Positions 35,352 to 47,966 of a DNA stretch of 64,000 bases are shown one piece after another. How positions within the stretch are numbered: the first letter of the stretch is position 1; each line of letters opens with the position of its first letter. The translations under genes and the position numbers were made by a program. Source of the DNA: Epichloe hybrida (Eukaryota > Ascomycota > Sordariomycetes > Hypocreales > Clavicipitaceae). Under the pieces are notes generated by a model. It ran no database searches, was not told where the DNA came from, and saw only the letters and a list, made by a program, of their open reading frames with translations. Location: positions 1-64,000 of the forward strand of contig JAFEKR010000002.1 in NCBI GenBank assembly GCA_019022495.1. Reading direction: 5' to 3'.

Positions 35352-36576
35352 TCATTTATGAAAGCTCTTGACCTTTTCAATCTCGTCGAAGCTGCCCATG
35401 TAGATACCAGAACGGTCGTGAATGTGCTCGGGGACAATCTCCATCATGCGCTTCATGTTGCTATCCAGGGCTTTGCCGCCGGCTAAAAAGTATGTTAGCG
35501 AATTATATCACAAGCCTCGTAACTAGAGAGGTTTTTTTTTTTTTTTTTTTTTTTTTTGAAAGGAGGGGAAAGAAGCAGGGAAAAATAAAAGACCAAGTCC
35601 ACGGACCATTCTCAAACACCATGGCCATGGGAGCACATTCGTACAAGATGCGCAGCTTGCCCTTGGGACTCTTCTTATCGGCAGGGTAGGCAAAGATGCC
35701 ACCGTACAGCAGAGTTCGATAGGCATCCGCGACCATGGAACCGATATATCTCGACGAGTAGGGCTTGCCGTTTTCCTGGGCCTTCTTGAGGGAGTTGAAG
35801 TAGGCAATGGTGTTGTCCTCCCAGTACAGCGAGTTGCCTTCGTTGACCGAGTAGATGGCCCTGGCCGCGGGGATGCGCATGTTAGGATGGGTGAGGATGA
35901 ACTCGCCGATGCCGTTGTCGAGGGTGAAGCCGTTGACGGAGCTGTCCTTCATGGTGAGGACGAGCTGGGCCGAGGCGCCGTACATGGTGAAGCCGGCGGC
36001 GACGAGCTCCACGCCGGGCTTGAGGATGTCCTCCTTGCAGCCCTTGGAGCCCTCGGGCAGCTTGTGGATGGCGAAGATGGTGCCGACGGAGACGCCGGCG
36101 TCGAGGTTGGAGGAGCCGTCGATGGGGTCACACGCCACGGCGTAGCGGCTCCCGCCGGCGCCGTCGAAGAAGATGACGTCTTCTTCTTCCTCGGAGACGA
36201 GCACGGCGCACTTGCCAGAGGAGCGCATGGCCTCGATGAAGAGGTCGTTGGAGATGACGTCGAGCTTCTTCTGCTCGTCGCCCGTTGTGTTGGACGACCC
36301 GGCCAGGCCGGTGAGGTTGATGAGTGTCGCGCGGCGGATGTAGTAGGCGATGGACTTGAATGAGTACTGGAGGGCGTGGCAGAGGAGGCTTGTTGTCGTT
36401 TATGGGCATCGACGCCGAAGTTAGTTACTGTGCTTGCTTCCTCGGAGACGAGGGAAAAGTTGTACACACGTGAAATCACCGCTGGCCTCCTTGTGCTTGG
36501 TCTGCTCCTCGTTCAGGAATCGCGTCAGAGTGACAATGTTGGTATTGACCTTTTCGCCACGGCTGTTGTCCGCCAT
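35352..36576 (-). CDS. FBP1: fructose-1,6-bisphosphatase
   Basis: A 339-residue cytosolic enzyme that hydrolyses fructose-1,6-bisphosphate to fructose-6-phosphate in gluconeogenesis. Exons 36576-36470, 36388-35607 and 35482-35352. Intron 2 (124 nt) contains a 26-nt homopolymer (35532-35557) and a less usual GTCCGT donor. Key motifs: FTLLCHALQYSFKSIAYYIRRATL across intron 1, KLDVISNDLF, the metal and substrate site CDPIDGSSNLD, SVNEGNSLYW, and YSSRYIGSMVADAYRTLLYGG. Length and motif order are standard for fungal FBPase. The gene is expected to be glucose-repressed from family knowledge; no specific repressor site was established here. Confidence 0.97.
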
Positions 36577-37461
36577 GATTGCCGGCTCGTACTTGTCAGG
36601 GATATGTGATTGGAATATTGAACAGAAGAAGATGATTGGCAAGTCTGCGAATGAAGGAAGGAAGAAAGAAAGAAAGAAAGAAGGTCTGCAGAAAATGATT
36701 TGCTCTGCGGAACGGTAAAACCAAGCCTAACCTCGGTGGTCGGTGGTGGTCGGTGGGGGAGGGGCAAGCGCGGGGTAGTATTTATGGTTCGCGATGAGGA
36801 GGGAGGGACGACGACGACAACGACCTGCGCGAAAAACTTTGCGAAAATCGAGGCCACGATATCCTGTCGGAGTTCCTGTCGGAAAACCCCATCAACAGCG
36901 GCGGTATCAGTCACACAGCGGCTATTCGAGGCTCGGGGATTGGGCAAGGAGCAAGAGGATTTCCCGGAGGTGCTTTTTCCGGTGTGGCTGTGGCTGGGCA
37001 TCTCTGAATATGTGGCTGAGGAGAAGGGAAGCACGAACCACGAGGAGATGTTTCCCCTTGAGTGCCTCGGCATGTGAGGGCGAATGCCATGTATCGCACG
37101 CGGGGAATAATCTAGATAAAGGGGCAATTTATTTCTCTGCAAAAAGTGTGCGATTTCCTGTTGCCCCCGGTCTGCTATTGTGTCTTTTTTTTTTTTTTTT
37201 TTATATTCCTGTTTCTTCCAAGAAATCGGTACTCGTACAAGGCTCTTCTTATTCTGCTCCCCTCCTCGTTCCTCGGTTGGAACCCCCCCCCACCCCCGGC
37301 CCCAGGCTCTATGTACATCTACAAACGGTTACGGTTAATATCCCGGCTCTCTTCGTTCTCCATCTCCATCCCCCGTCAACCTCAAAAACTCCCTCACCTT
37401 TCACTTTCACGTTCTCCTAGAAAACCACACTCCCATCTCCTCCCCAAACCCGAGTTCCGCA
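36577..37461. other. divergent promoter between FBP1 and PEX11
   Basis: About 0.9 kb of shared upstream DNA. It has a GAAA repeat (about 36655-36682), an 18-nt T run (37185-37202) and CT-rich sequence before the PEX11 ATG. No gene is supported. Confidence 0.5.
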
Positions 37462-38397
37462 ATGGTCGTCGACGCACTCGCCTACCACCCCACCGTAGCG
37501 CACTACCTGCGCTTCGTCGCCACCACCGTCGGTCGCGACAAGCTCCTGCGCACGATCCAATACTTTGCCCGCTTCTACGCCTGGTACCTCCTCCGCACCA
37601 ACGCGGCAAAGGCCCAGATCCTCCCCTGGGAAGCCACCAAGAAGCAGTTCGGCCTGACGCGCAAGATCCTCCGCGTCGGCAAGAACGTCGAGCACCTCAA
37701 GGCCGCCGTCGTGGCCGCCGATGCCAAATCCCTCGATGGCTTCCTGCGCTACGCCGCCATCGGTCGTCAGATTGGCTACGCCGGCTACCTGACGTTCGAC
37801 ACGGCCGCCATGCCCGATGCCGCCGGTATCAGGAAGTGGGAAGGCGCCAAGAAGCTTCAGGCTCATGGGTACAGGTTCTGGGCCATGGGCTTGGTCTTCA
37901 GTATTGCCTCGCAGTTGTATACCCAGTATCAGCTGAAGCAGCGCGAGGCGAGGATCGATCGCAAGGACGGCGAGGGTGTTGTCGAGAGCAAGCGTATCAG
38001 ACTGTGAGTTTCTCTCTTCTCTTCCAAACGGCAATCCTTTGTTCTTTCTTTCCTTTTCTTTCCTTTCCTTTTCTTTTCTTAGTCGTCTCCGTGCATTGCA
38101 CCCTTGTCGGTTCAAATAGTAGTCGTCTTCACTGCTATGAGAGACTCCCCTCTCTTCGTCATCTTGACATGTGGTTATGAGGAGAGCCATGCCATGCCAT
38201 TGGAGACATGAGACTAATCGCATCCCTTCTATAGTGAACGAGCCGCCAGCCAGCTGCAACTCGTCTCGGATCTGTGTGATCTCACCGTTCCCGCTTCTGC
38301 CCTCGGCTGGGTTGGCTTCGATGACGGCTTCGTCGGCCTCGCTGGTACACTGAGCAGTTTGATCGGTGTGTACAGCCAATGGAAGAAGACGGCTTGA
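37462..38397 (+). CDS. PEX11: peroxisomal membrane protein Pex11
   Basis: A 234-residue peroxisomal membrane-elongation factor that drives peroxisome proliferation. Exons 37462-38003 and 38235-38397, separated by a rather long 231-nt intron with a pyrimidine-rich interior. The N-terminus (VVDALAYHPTVAHYLRFVATTVGRDKLLRTIQY) and the amphipathic YLLRTNAAKAQILPWEATKKQFGLTRK region match fungal Pex11; the C-terminal hydrophobic segment LTVPASALGWVGFDDGFVGLAGTLSSLIGVY is the conserved membrane anchor. Total length is the usual ~235. The gene shares its upstream region with FBP1, and both functions serve growth on non-sugar carbon; co-regulation is an inference. Confidence 0.97.
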
Positions 38398-39442
38398 GGA
38401 AAGTGGGAGGGAAGAGCGGTCGGGGATACCAACATGTGTATGCATGAAGAGGGAAAGAATGGAGGAATGAATGGACAACCAAGAGAAGAGAAATCCTGAG
38501 AGGCTCGATGCAGCGGAATTTGTGCCCATTTTGTTTGTATAATACGAGAATGAGGACTGAGGGAGGAGCTATGGCAAGTTTTGCAAAGTTGTCTTAAGCG
38601 ATGAATACCATTTTTACTTTCAGAAAAAGAAATCCCCGAATCTTGTTTCTGGTGTAGCTGCGTTGTTTTATTCTTCGGTGACGCAGTAGTAACGGTCTTA
38701 CGAACCAGCGTGACACTCATGTCCCCATACTGTAGCTCCCTACTCCCTACTCCCTGCGCCTACGAGGTATTTCGAACATGCCACAGCACAATCATTGATC
38801 ATCGAATACATTTCTGAAAAAAGAAGACCAAATGATCGAAGAGCAAAGGAAAAAAAACCACAACAGGCATTCTGATAATCGTACATATCGTAGTCGCTTA
38901 GTTTCGATACCGTTGGCGGAAAAGAAAAATGGCATGTGCTACGTTTTGTTTTCCACTGGCATCAACCAACGATCCAGTGTTTCCGTAGAGCCAATGTTCC
39001 CACTCTTGATCTGTCATCGGTGCCTCCACCATCACCACAAACACCCACCAAGCTCACTCATGGAACCATGCCATTCCCTAGGACCCCGGGCTCAGGAGAA
39101 GATTCACAAATTGCAACTCGATTCCCTCCCATCTCTCCATTTTCTTTTCTTTTGCATTTTCTTTCCTCGCCCTGATTTCCCACCAACTAGCTCGTGAATT
39201 CGATTTCACTCTAATCCGAATCATGTCGATTGTCAACAGACGGACACGTGTGTTTGTCGTCCTCTTCACGGCAAACCTGTCTGTCGATTTGGTTACATCA
39301 TTTGTGGGTACTCGACGGGTAGTTTCATCTATCACCTTTCGTCAAGACCAAATTCGTCGTAAATGTATTACAGCGCTACCAAAATGGTAGGCTCAGAACG
39401 CGGAGAGATAAGCAATCACGCCCTAGTCAAAATGGGTCGTAT
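38398..39442. other. convergent intergenic region
   Basis: About 1 kb between the 3' ends of PEX11 (+) and the SR-protein gene (-). Probably two 3' UTRs. No motif or gene of note. Confidence 0.5.
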
Positions 39443-41201
39443 TTACCAGTATCGTCCGCCTCGGTCATACTCGCGAGCATACCCATCTCGCGGTGGGTAC
39501 GCGGGCTCTCGTGGAGGGAAATCCCTCGGAGGTCGATCGTATTGGCGACCGTTGGCATAAGGATCGGCAGCAGGGGGAGGAGGGGGGGGAACGTAGTCCC
39601 GTCGATACGGCTCATCATAACGGCCGCGAGGTGGGCCATACTCATCCATGGGAGGCGGTCCACGAGGCGGAGAGCGGTAGCGAGCGCGGTCATCGTAATA
39701 CTCGCGTCTCGGACTTCGATCACGATAGCCATAGGGGCCAGGATCGCGGCGTGGACTATGACCGCCGCCGCGAGGTGGGCCACGTTGATCATGGTTGTCG
39801 AATCGGGGAGGCCCGTGATGGCGTCGCCAGCCGCCGCCAACCGGCGAGCGAGAACGACCGCGTCCTTCCCGCTGGGGTACTTCGGACTGGGTCTGAATCA
39901 AAGGCTATGTCAGCAGTGGTTTTCAGTTGATATGCGGCTAGTGACATACATCAGCGATACATTGAACGCGATTGCCCTTGAATTCGCGACCATCGAGTTT
40001 CTCGACAGCGGTCCTCAAGTCGGCGGCAGTCTCGTATTCGACAAAGCTGATAATTATTCAGTCAGCTATGCATGCAGCCAACGTTACGTGACACAGTCCT
40101 TACCCCTTGCCATTAGAATCTCGTCCCGTTTCGGAGTACACAACGTCAAGTCCGGGTTGACGCGCAAAGTCTTTCAGGTCCTATAACCAGAGTCCGCGTA
40201 AGTCCTTGTTCCCAGGAATAGTCGTTGATGATTCATGCGACGCCTTGAGAGAGAAAGAAAAGTCCATGTTGCCGACCAGATCCGATCCAGCATCTTGTCG
40301 TGCAACAGTAACCAAGTAGAACACCGAGAGCCTGGGACAGGAAGGAAGGGAAAGCACACAGCCCGATATTAGAGATCCGCACCCCCTCGCAAAAGTGATG
40401 GAAATAGCTTGGATGTTGCCCGGATCCGTGCCACACAAAGGTGCAAGACGTTTCAATGGCGCCGAATCCCAGCCGACCATAGCATCGTGCAGAAAAAGAT
40501 CCAAGTCATACAGATTGGGAGGGAGATGTCCATAAGAGTCCAGTGATGACGAGCGGGGAAAGAGAGACAGACCTGCCAACTGGTTTCGTTCGGAAGCCCG
40601 GTAATCTGCATCCGATGAACGGTTCGTCGAGGTCGCGGCGCAGTACGCTCATGGGTTGGAAAGCCAGTCTCCCTGTTTCGGGGTCCACGGGCAAATTGAA
40701 CAGTGAGGCGCTCTCCCATGAAATCAGATCCGTCTGCTCTCAAGGTCAGCAAGATTGAACAACTGTGATTGAGGGCTTTTGATTGCGCCCAACAAGAGGG
40801 AAAGGGAAGCAGGCATTGCTACTTACGAAAAGCTGCGGCAAGGAGGTGCCATACCACAAACGGGGGCGGCGTGTTAGCAAAGTCGGCGTAACGAAACGAC
40901 TCACGCAAAGTCATTTCAAGGGAGCAGAAGAGGGTCGACTAACCCGGAACAACGTCGCGGGCATCCATCGGATCCTTGTATTCGATGAAGCCGAAACCGT
41001 TCATCAACTTCACCTCAGTGATTTCCCCGGTGCCATGAGTCGCAAAGTGTGCCTCGATATCGGCCTTGGTAGCTGCCGTGAAGAAGAAAGCGAGTCAGTT
41101 GGGATCCAAGGGGTAAGGCGAAGAATGAAGAATAAAGGTTATTATGGACCATTGCGAGGAAGGTTGCCCAAGTAGAGCCTGGTGGCCGAGACCTCAGTCA
41201 T
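39443..41201 (-). CDS. SR-family splicing factor with two RRMs (Srp2/Npl3-like)
   Basis: A 323-residue nuclear RNA-binding protein. Seven exons: 41201-41150, 41072-40944, 40832-40827 (6 nt), 40733-40573, 40180-40104, 40046-39950 and 39892-39443. RRM1 covers about 5-75 (RNP2 LYLGNLP, RNP1 NGFGFIEY). RRM2 covers about 110-185 and carries the SR-protein pseudo-RRM signature SWQDLKD, split by intron 4 (SWQ|DLKD), plus GKGFVEYE. The tail has RSRSP, RGPPRGGG and many Arg/Gly/Tyr/Pro repeats. The 6-nt exon CTTTTC is needed to give VVPAFHGSDFMGERLTVQFARG in frame. Intron 4 is long for a fungus (392 nt), as seen in auto-regulated SR genes. The exact ortholog name is uncertain. Confidence 0.9.
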
Positions 41202-42004
41202 GATGACGGCCAGGCGGTGTCGCTTGCGAGACTTCGCCGAATCCTGGGTGCGCTACGGGAGGAAGGACAAAGAATCAATGCGGCCAGTGGGGGATAAAGC
41301 GAAGGACCAGATCCAAGGAGAGGTCAGATGAGATGGCCGCGTTGCAGCAAGGAGCAAAAGAAAGCCTTGGAGGTTTGCGGTGCGATGTGTCGCTCAAGGC
41401 GGTCGTCCTTGGCCAGGCAGATATTGGTAGTAGTAGGTGAGGAGAACCTGGGGAAAGCTGCAAGCTCGAAAACGAAACGTGACCAGAACAGAAATGCCAA
41501 TAATGCGACGCTGAGGCTGATGCGGGCGGTGGCAAACGGCAAAACGTGAGGGTGGAGAAGCAACGGATCCACAGAAGACGTTTTGATTAGTGGCCGTCGT
41601 CCGGGGCGAGCCGTGGCGCCGCCGCCGGTTACGTATCATCATCGTAAAGGCTTCGATCAAAACATCAAAACAGATGGATACGACGAAGGTGGCAGGGTGG
41701 CAGGCTAGCTACTTCATATTTTGATGGACCATACGGAGTAGTCAGCCCAACTTGTGGCCCCTCGCGTGTATCGAGAATGATTGCTACCCATATGCGTCTC
41801 GTCTTACTGTCCAACATCGCACCTCGTCGCACCTCTACTCCCACCCTCCATTGTCGAAATACCAACTGCCACTCCAAGAGACGCCTCGCCATGCTAAATA
41901 AACAAGTCGCTCATTAACAGGTTCAGAGCACCATCAGGAGGAGCTCTCCATCACGCTCTCCACGTGGGTCCTATAGTAAACAGCTATCGTTGTAATCATC
42001 GTGC
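41202..42004. other. upstream region of the SR gene
   Basis: About 0.8 kb between the SR-protein start and the 3' end of MDM1. It has a TACGGAGTA copy (41732-41740). Short open frames only; no gene is supported. Confidence 0.5.
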
Positions 42005-45000
42005 TCACAAATCATCAAAGATGACGGCAATGATCTCATCCAGCATCGTAAAAACCAAATGGGCACTGAAGCTACATGTCAGCACGTTGTTTCACTCCAG
42101 ACAATGTGGCGCCACATCTACTTACTTGAGTCGTGAATTGTTCAGCGTAGCAAAGATCCGACGACTGGCCGCTTGAGCATTCACCCTTCCCACCACGTTA
42201 CCGGCCAGGTCCGGCACCAAAGTCGCCAGCATGAGACTGGCTTCTGTGCGCGTCTTCTTCCTTTGTGCCGCAAATCTCGGTTTCTTGTCTCGCTGCAAAA
42301 CTCCATTTGGCCACATGCTGTCTTCGAGCATGCCGATGTAGCGCAGAATCGATTCGTCCTGTAGCAACATCTTGACGTTGTCGCGTACTTTTCTTTCGAT
42401 TGTGCCCCCCAACAGTTGCTGAAGAACCACAACCACGGCTCGTCCGCGAAGCCAGTTATTTCCTCTGTTCAGTTCAAACACTTCCAGAAAGATGTCGCAG
42501 ATAGGTTTGATGAACGGCTCCGATTCTTTGTTCTCAAACGCATCCAGCTCTGCCTCTGCCTCTGCGGCGGGGAACGCGTCTTCATTCAAGTTGAGCGGCA
42601 TCGCGTTCAGTTGATTAGTGGCTGCAGCAATGAGATTCTGGCCAGCGACGGAGATCTGGTCCAAGACGGGAATGTTGCCCAGGATATCATCCATGCCATC
42701 CGCTACCGAGTCGTACAGTCGCGACACAATGTCCTTTTTGTCTTCGCGATCCAGGATATCCTGACCAGGGATAATGACACTTTGTGATAGAAAGGCTCGC
42801 AGGTCGCGGCTGCGACATACATCTGGGAGAAAAAGAAGCTCCCGCAGGTACTTTTCCAGGGCTTCTCTTCTCTTGCGAAGAAACTCGCTTTGAAACTTCA
42901 TGACGACTCTGCGTCGGGGGAAGTCAAGGTTTCGAACGGAGGGATACCGGGACCGTAGTTTTTGGTGAAGATCATGAAACTCGCTGTATCGTCGCGTGAC
43001 TATCCAGGATGCAGCCAGCATTTGCTCGCCTGCATTTCTTTGGACCTCGACGACATACATGGCAAATTCTCGGCCATCTTCTTCCCTTCCCACTTGAATT
43101 GACTTGATCTTGATTGTCGAACGACCATACAAACTGTTGTCGCTCTCTTGCACGACGTATTGTTGACGCTGGAGCTCTTTGCGTCTGATCTCTCGCTGCA
43201 AACTTGCTCTCGACTTGCGGAGGATGCGCAGTTCCGAGGTGTTATTCGTCAGCTCAGCCTTGCGTGTCAGCGAGTCGATGACAGCTTCTTGGGCGGCCAG
43301 ACGGTCTATGTCATTGGAAAGTGCTGTGATGGCTTCAGCTAGTCCCAGATCTCCAGGCGCTGCCTCATGAACTTCGTCATCCTCGTCTTTCTCGGCAGCA
43401 CTAACACCGGCATCGTCATCACCTTCATCAGCTAACAGTCTGTCCTCATCCTGGAACAAGTCGTCATCCACGAAAACACCAATTCGCGACGCTGCGCTGA
43501 CCAGTCCCAAAGACGACAAACTAGGCTTCTCTTGGTCTTTGGCAGTTGTAACAGGCCGGGACGAGTCCAAAGAATCTCGATTAGAACTCCGGTCATTGCC
43601 TTCAGTGAAACTCGCTCCATTCCCGTCCATGTCTCCAAATAAAGAAGCTCGCAAATCCTCAGCTGTTTGTGGTCGTGTGTCGTCCATGATGTTGCTAAGG
43701 GCTTGTTCCACAGCTTGGACAACCCGTGTATCCGGGGTAATTTGCGGGGCGTGCTCTTGGTCAATACTGTGTACTGAAGCTACTAAACCTTCATTGTCCA
43801 CATCATCATCATCGAACAAGGGTGTAGAGACACTTTCATCCAGCGACCGACGGGGATCTGCATCGTTGTCGTTACCTCCAAGGTCCACTACAGAACCAGT
43901 TCTTCGCGCAATTTGACTGGAAGCCGATGTGGCAAGTCGGGAAACAAGCTTCGGCTTGGATGGATGTGGTTGCGATGTTCGAGTTGCGGCAGTGTGGTTT
44001 TGGGGTACTGGCGCCGCGGCCGTCGTGGCTACGGATGCTTCCTGAGATGCTAGGCATTTGTAGTACAAGTCGGACTTCTTGAAGCCGTGAAAGTGTTGGG
44101 ACTGCATCTCCTCGAGAACCAGGCTTTGCGCCTTAAGGATGGACTTCCTCGCATTACAGTACTGGAGTGGTGTGGCAGACTTTCCAGCCTCTAGGAACTG
44201 TCGGACTTGGCGCTTTAAAGATTCAGGGACATGAAGCTCTGGCTTCGTCAAGTAAGCTTGATGAATCTGTTGCAAGTCAAGTCGGTCTGAAACTGACCAC
44301 ATGGGCAGGTTCGAGGAGTCGCGATCGTCTTCCTGGCCGTCATCTTCCAAGGGATTTCGGAATCCATCCACGACTAGCCAGAACTGGACCAAAGACATCA
44401 AACGCTGACGGTCCATATATTCCATGAAGTAAGACAGCCCAGACGCATCCTTCAGGAGCCCTACAAGAGTGGAATTTTCCAATCGGGACGTCGCCGCACT
44501 CGGGATGGGATTGGTGTTGAATGGAATGGGCTGGCGGTCGCCTCCAGCGGCGAGCTGTTGCACTTTTTGATCCAGAATCCGCTTGCCCATCTCCAGGCGC
44601 CGCAAGTAAACAGGATCTTGATTTTCCTGCAGCGAGTCCCGCTTCAACTGACTGGCCACCTCACTACGAAAACGTCGTGCATCTGATAAGTTGTTGGCTT
44701 TCCGGATGCCGCGAATGAACTTTTCAAATTTACGCTCGCTATCGCCGGGAGCTAGACGTGGAGCGGTGATCATTTTGACAGCTCGGGGAGTTGGAGAAGC
44801 GTGTTGATCAAGAGCAGCTCTGAGCTTACGAACCGTCGATCTATCCTGCAACATGGTGCGGCCGTAGTTTTCCATGACCTGGTTCCACGTATCTGGATCC
44901 GACAGTAATTGGAGAACGGGGGATAGCACAGCACAGCTGACAATCTCGCGTATGAGAATCGAGACAGAGCGACTGGCCAGCATCTTTTCGGGCAGAATTT

Positions 45001-45904
45001 CGGGCATCACTCGCTCAATGAGGGACCTCAAATAATCTTGTTGCACCATCTTGGTGTCTGGGAAGGACAGGGAAGCGGCTGGGTGCAACCGGCCATCTTT
45101 ATATTTCGAGGCAATGGCCAAGTCCAGCTCTTCTGACTCGGTCACGGAACGATTGAGCTTCCTGCCCCGTATCGCTTTCTCTGCGTCGTAGAAGTCGCGG
45201 AAGTGCGCAGTAAGGATGGGTATGAGCCGACTCGTCACGATTTCAGCGAGGTCCTTGTGTCGTAGTGAATCGAGCAAACTTGCAATGGCCAGACGCACTG
45301 CACGGTCGACTTCGTTGGGGAACACCGGGATGGAGCTGATGTGAGAATACCAGCTGCGGACAAAGTCGCGGAGGATCAAGTCGAGGAGGCCGTCGACAGC
45401 GTCGGCTACATGCGGTGAGCGTCCGAGCTCCAGGGACTGCTTCTCGTACGTTTGCCGTTTCTTCAACGCAGAGGTTTCTGTCTTCCAGCGACTGGCGAGA
45501 AGGAAAGACACCCTGGGAAGCTGAGAGGGCTTGTGATTCGGTCGTTGCGTGGTCAACAGCACGGTTGCGACAGTTGCGAGGATGGTGATGACACTAATGA
45601 GGAAACCAGCTACGAAGGCGTACGCAGCCCAGCGCAGCACCGGGAACCAACTTACAGCATAGCCCCAGGAAACGAAAGCGGCTACAGCAGCGATAGCCAC
45701 ATCTCGTCGCATCAGGGCCATGGCCAGAGCTTGAGTCGACGAGGGTGCATCGTTTGCCTGCTTGGTAGCACGAAAGGACGACAATTCGAGGTGGACGCCG
45801 GTCGAGTGGTGGCGGGTGGTTGCGGGTGGTGGCGGTTGCCCCGGGCGCAACTGTCTGTCGGAGACTCGGCACTGAGGGTGTCCATGGACCAGACTCGACA
45901 TCAC
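42005..45904 (-). CDS. mdm1: Mdm1-type sorting nexin (PXA-RGS-PX-Nexin_C)
   Basis: A 1,281-residue ER-anchored tether of the Mdm1/SNX13/SNX14/SNX25 family, which links the ER to vacuole/lysosome membranes and lipid droplets. Exon 1 45904-42126, intron 42125-42072 (54 nt), exon 2 42071-42005, giving the C-terminus RLNFSAHLVFTMLDEIIAVIFDDL. Order: hydrophobic membrane segments (about 69-118), PXA (about 150-335), RGS-like domain (about 475-620, starting TLVGLLKDASGLSYFMEYMDRQR), acidic Ser-rich linker, coiled coil, PX domain (about 945-1045 with RRYSEF), and Nexin_C (about 1115-1281). The ATG at 45721 (MALMRRDVAIAAVAAFVSWGY) is a plausible alternative start that removes a Pro/His-rich stretch before the membrane anchor. 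Confidence 0.95.
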
Positions 45905-46184
45905 CGGGGTGCCACCATTTATTACGTGTATTTACATGTGTCATCAGATCAGACGTGAACAATATTGACAAGACCACTGTCTGCGTTTGGAAATATCGAA
46001 TTACTTTATATGCCTCTTGCTCGACGGACGGGAGGAATATGAAGCCCAGAGTAAACTACTCGTAAATCTATCTAAAACAATAACCTGATCCCGGGTAGCA
46101 CGACATCACAGGCCAAGGCGCTGCACCTGCCATTTGCCAATTCAAACGAGTTGCAGTTTCATCAAGAGAAGAAATTTACGGCTC

Positions 46185-47122
<938 letters not shown>

Positions 47123-47966
47123 GTTTTGAGTTCGAGTGTTTTAGAGCGTGGAAGGGCGCTGTTTAGAGTCTGTCGTCGACCCTCTCACTGGACTTCTTTT
47201 CTCTCAGTCCGCCGTGGTGAAGAACTTCAAAGGGAATTGAAGGATCCATTCTGCGAATAGAGCAGGCGGTGAGAGGATGCCTGCCAACCAGATTTTCACC
47301 CCACCACCATTGCGCTTGATCCTGCCCCCCCCCTGGCCCCCCTGGACTATTACGCGTACCCCATGACCCAGCCCAGCAAGGAGGCTTTCCAGCTATTATT
47401 GCTTTGACGTCTCCAATCTCTCTCCACGGGCGACACCCATCGTTCCATTCTCATTATTACAACACACATTACTTCGCGACGCACTCAACGACATAATAAG
47501 GCATATGACAATGTCCGACACAACGCAGACAAGCCTGTGGGATGCTGGAAGCTATGTGATGCCCCATTCAGCATCCTTCGTCATCCGGTCCATTTCAGCT
47601 CTCTGCGTATGCATGCATAACATAACCCCTGTTCACTCGATGATGCAGCTCTGACGTCCATCACTTTCATAGGCCTTCATTGGCACGATTTTGATTCTCC
47701 CGCTGTTTTTCTTCCTGACCATAGATATATCTCTTTGGCTATGGAGACAATTCTCGACCCGTAGCGAAAGCCACGGCCGCGACTTGGCGGTGCGCGAAGC
47801 CGTTGCTAAACCTCCTCCAGATTCGAGTATCAACTCTTCGACGAGTATAATGACACCAACACCACGCACTTCACGCAGATGATGACTATCCAACGTAAAT
47901 TTTCTACGCCACGAGATCAAGTCCACATGTATCGCCAATATCAACGTAACCTAAATCTGTATCGCA
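47123..47966. other. intergenic region upstream of TRM8
   Basis: About 0.84 kb between the TRM8 start and the HOM6 3' end. No gene or motif stands out. The 103-codon minus frame at 47633-47944 has no recognisable feature. Confidence 0.5.
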
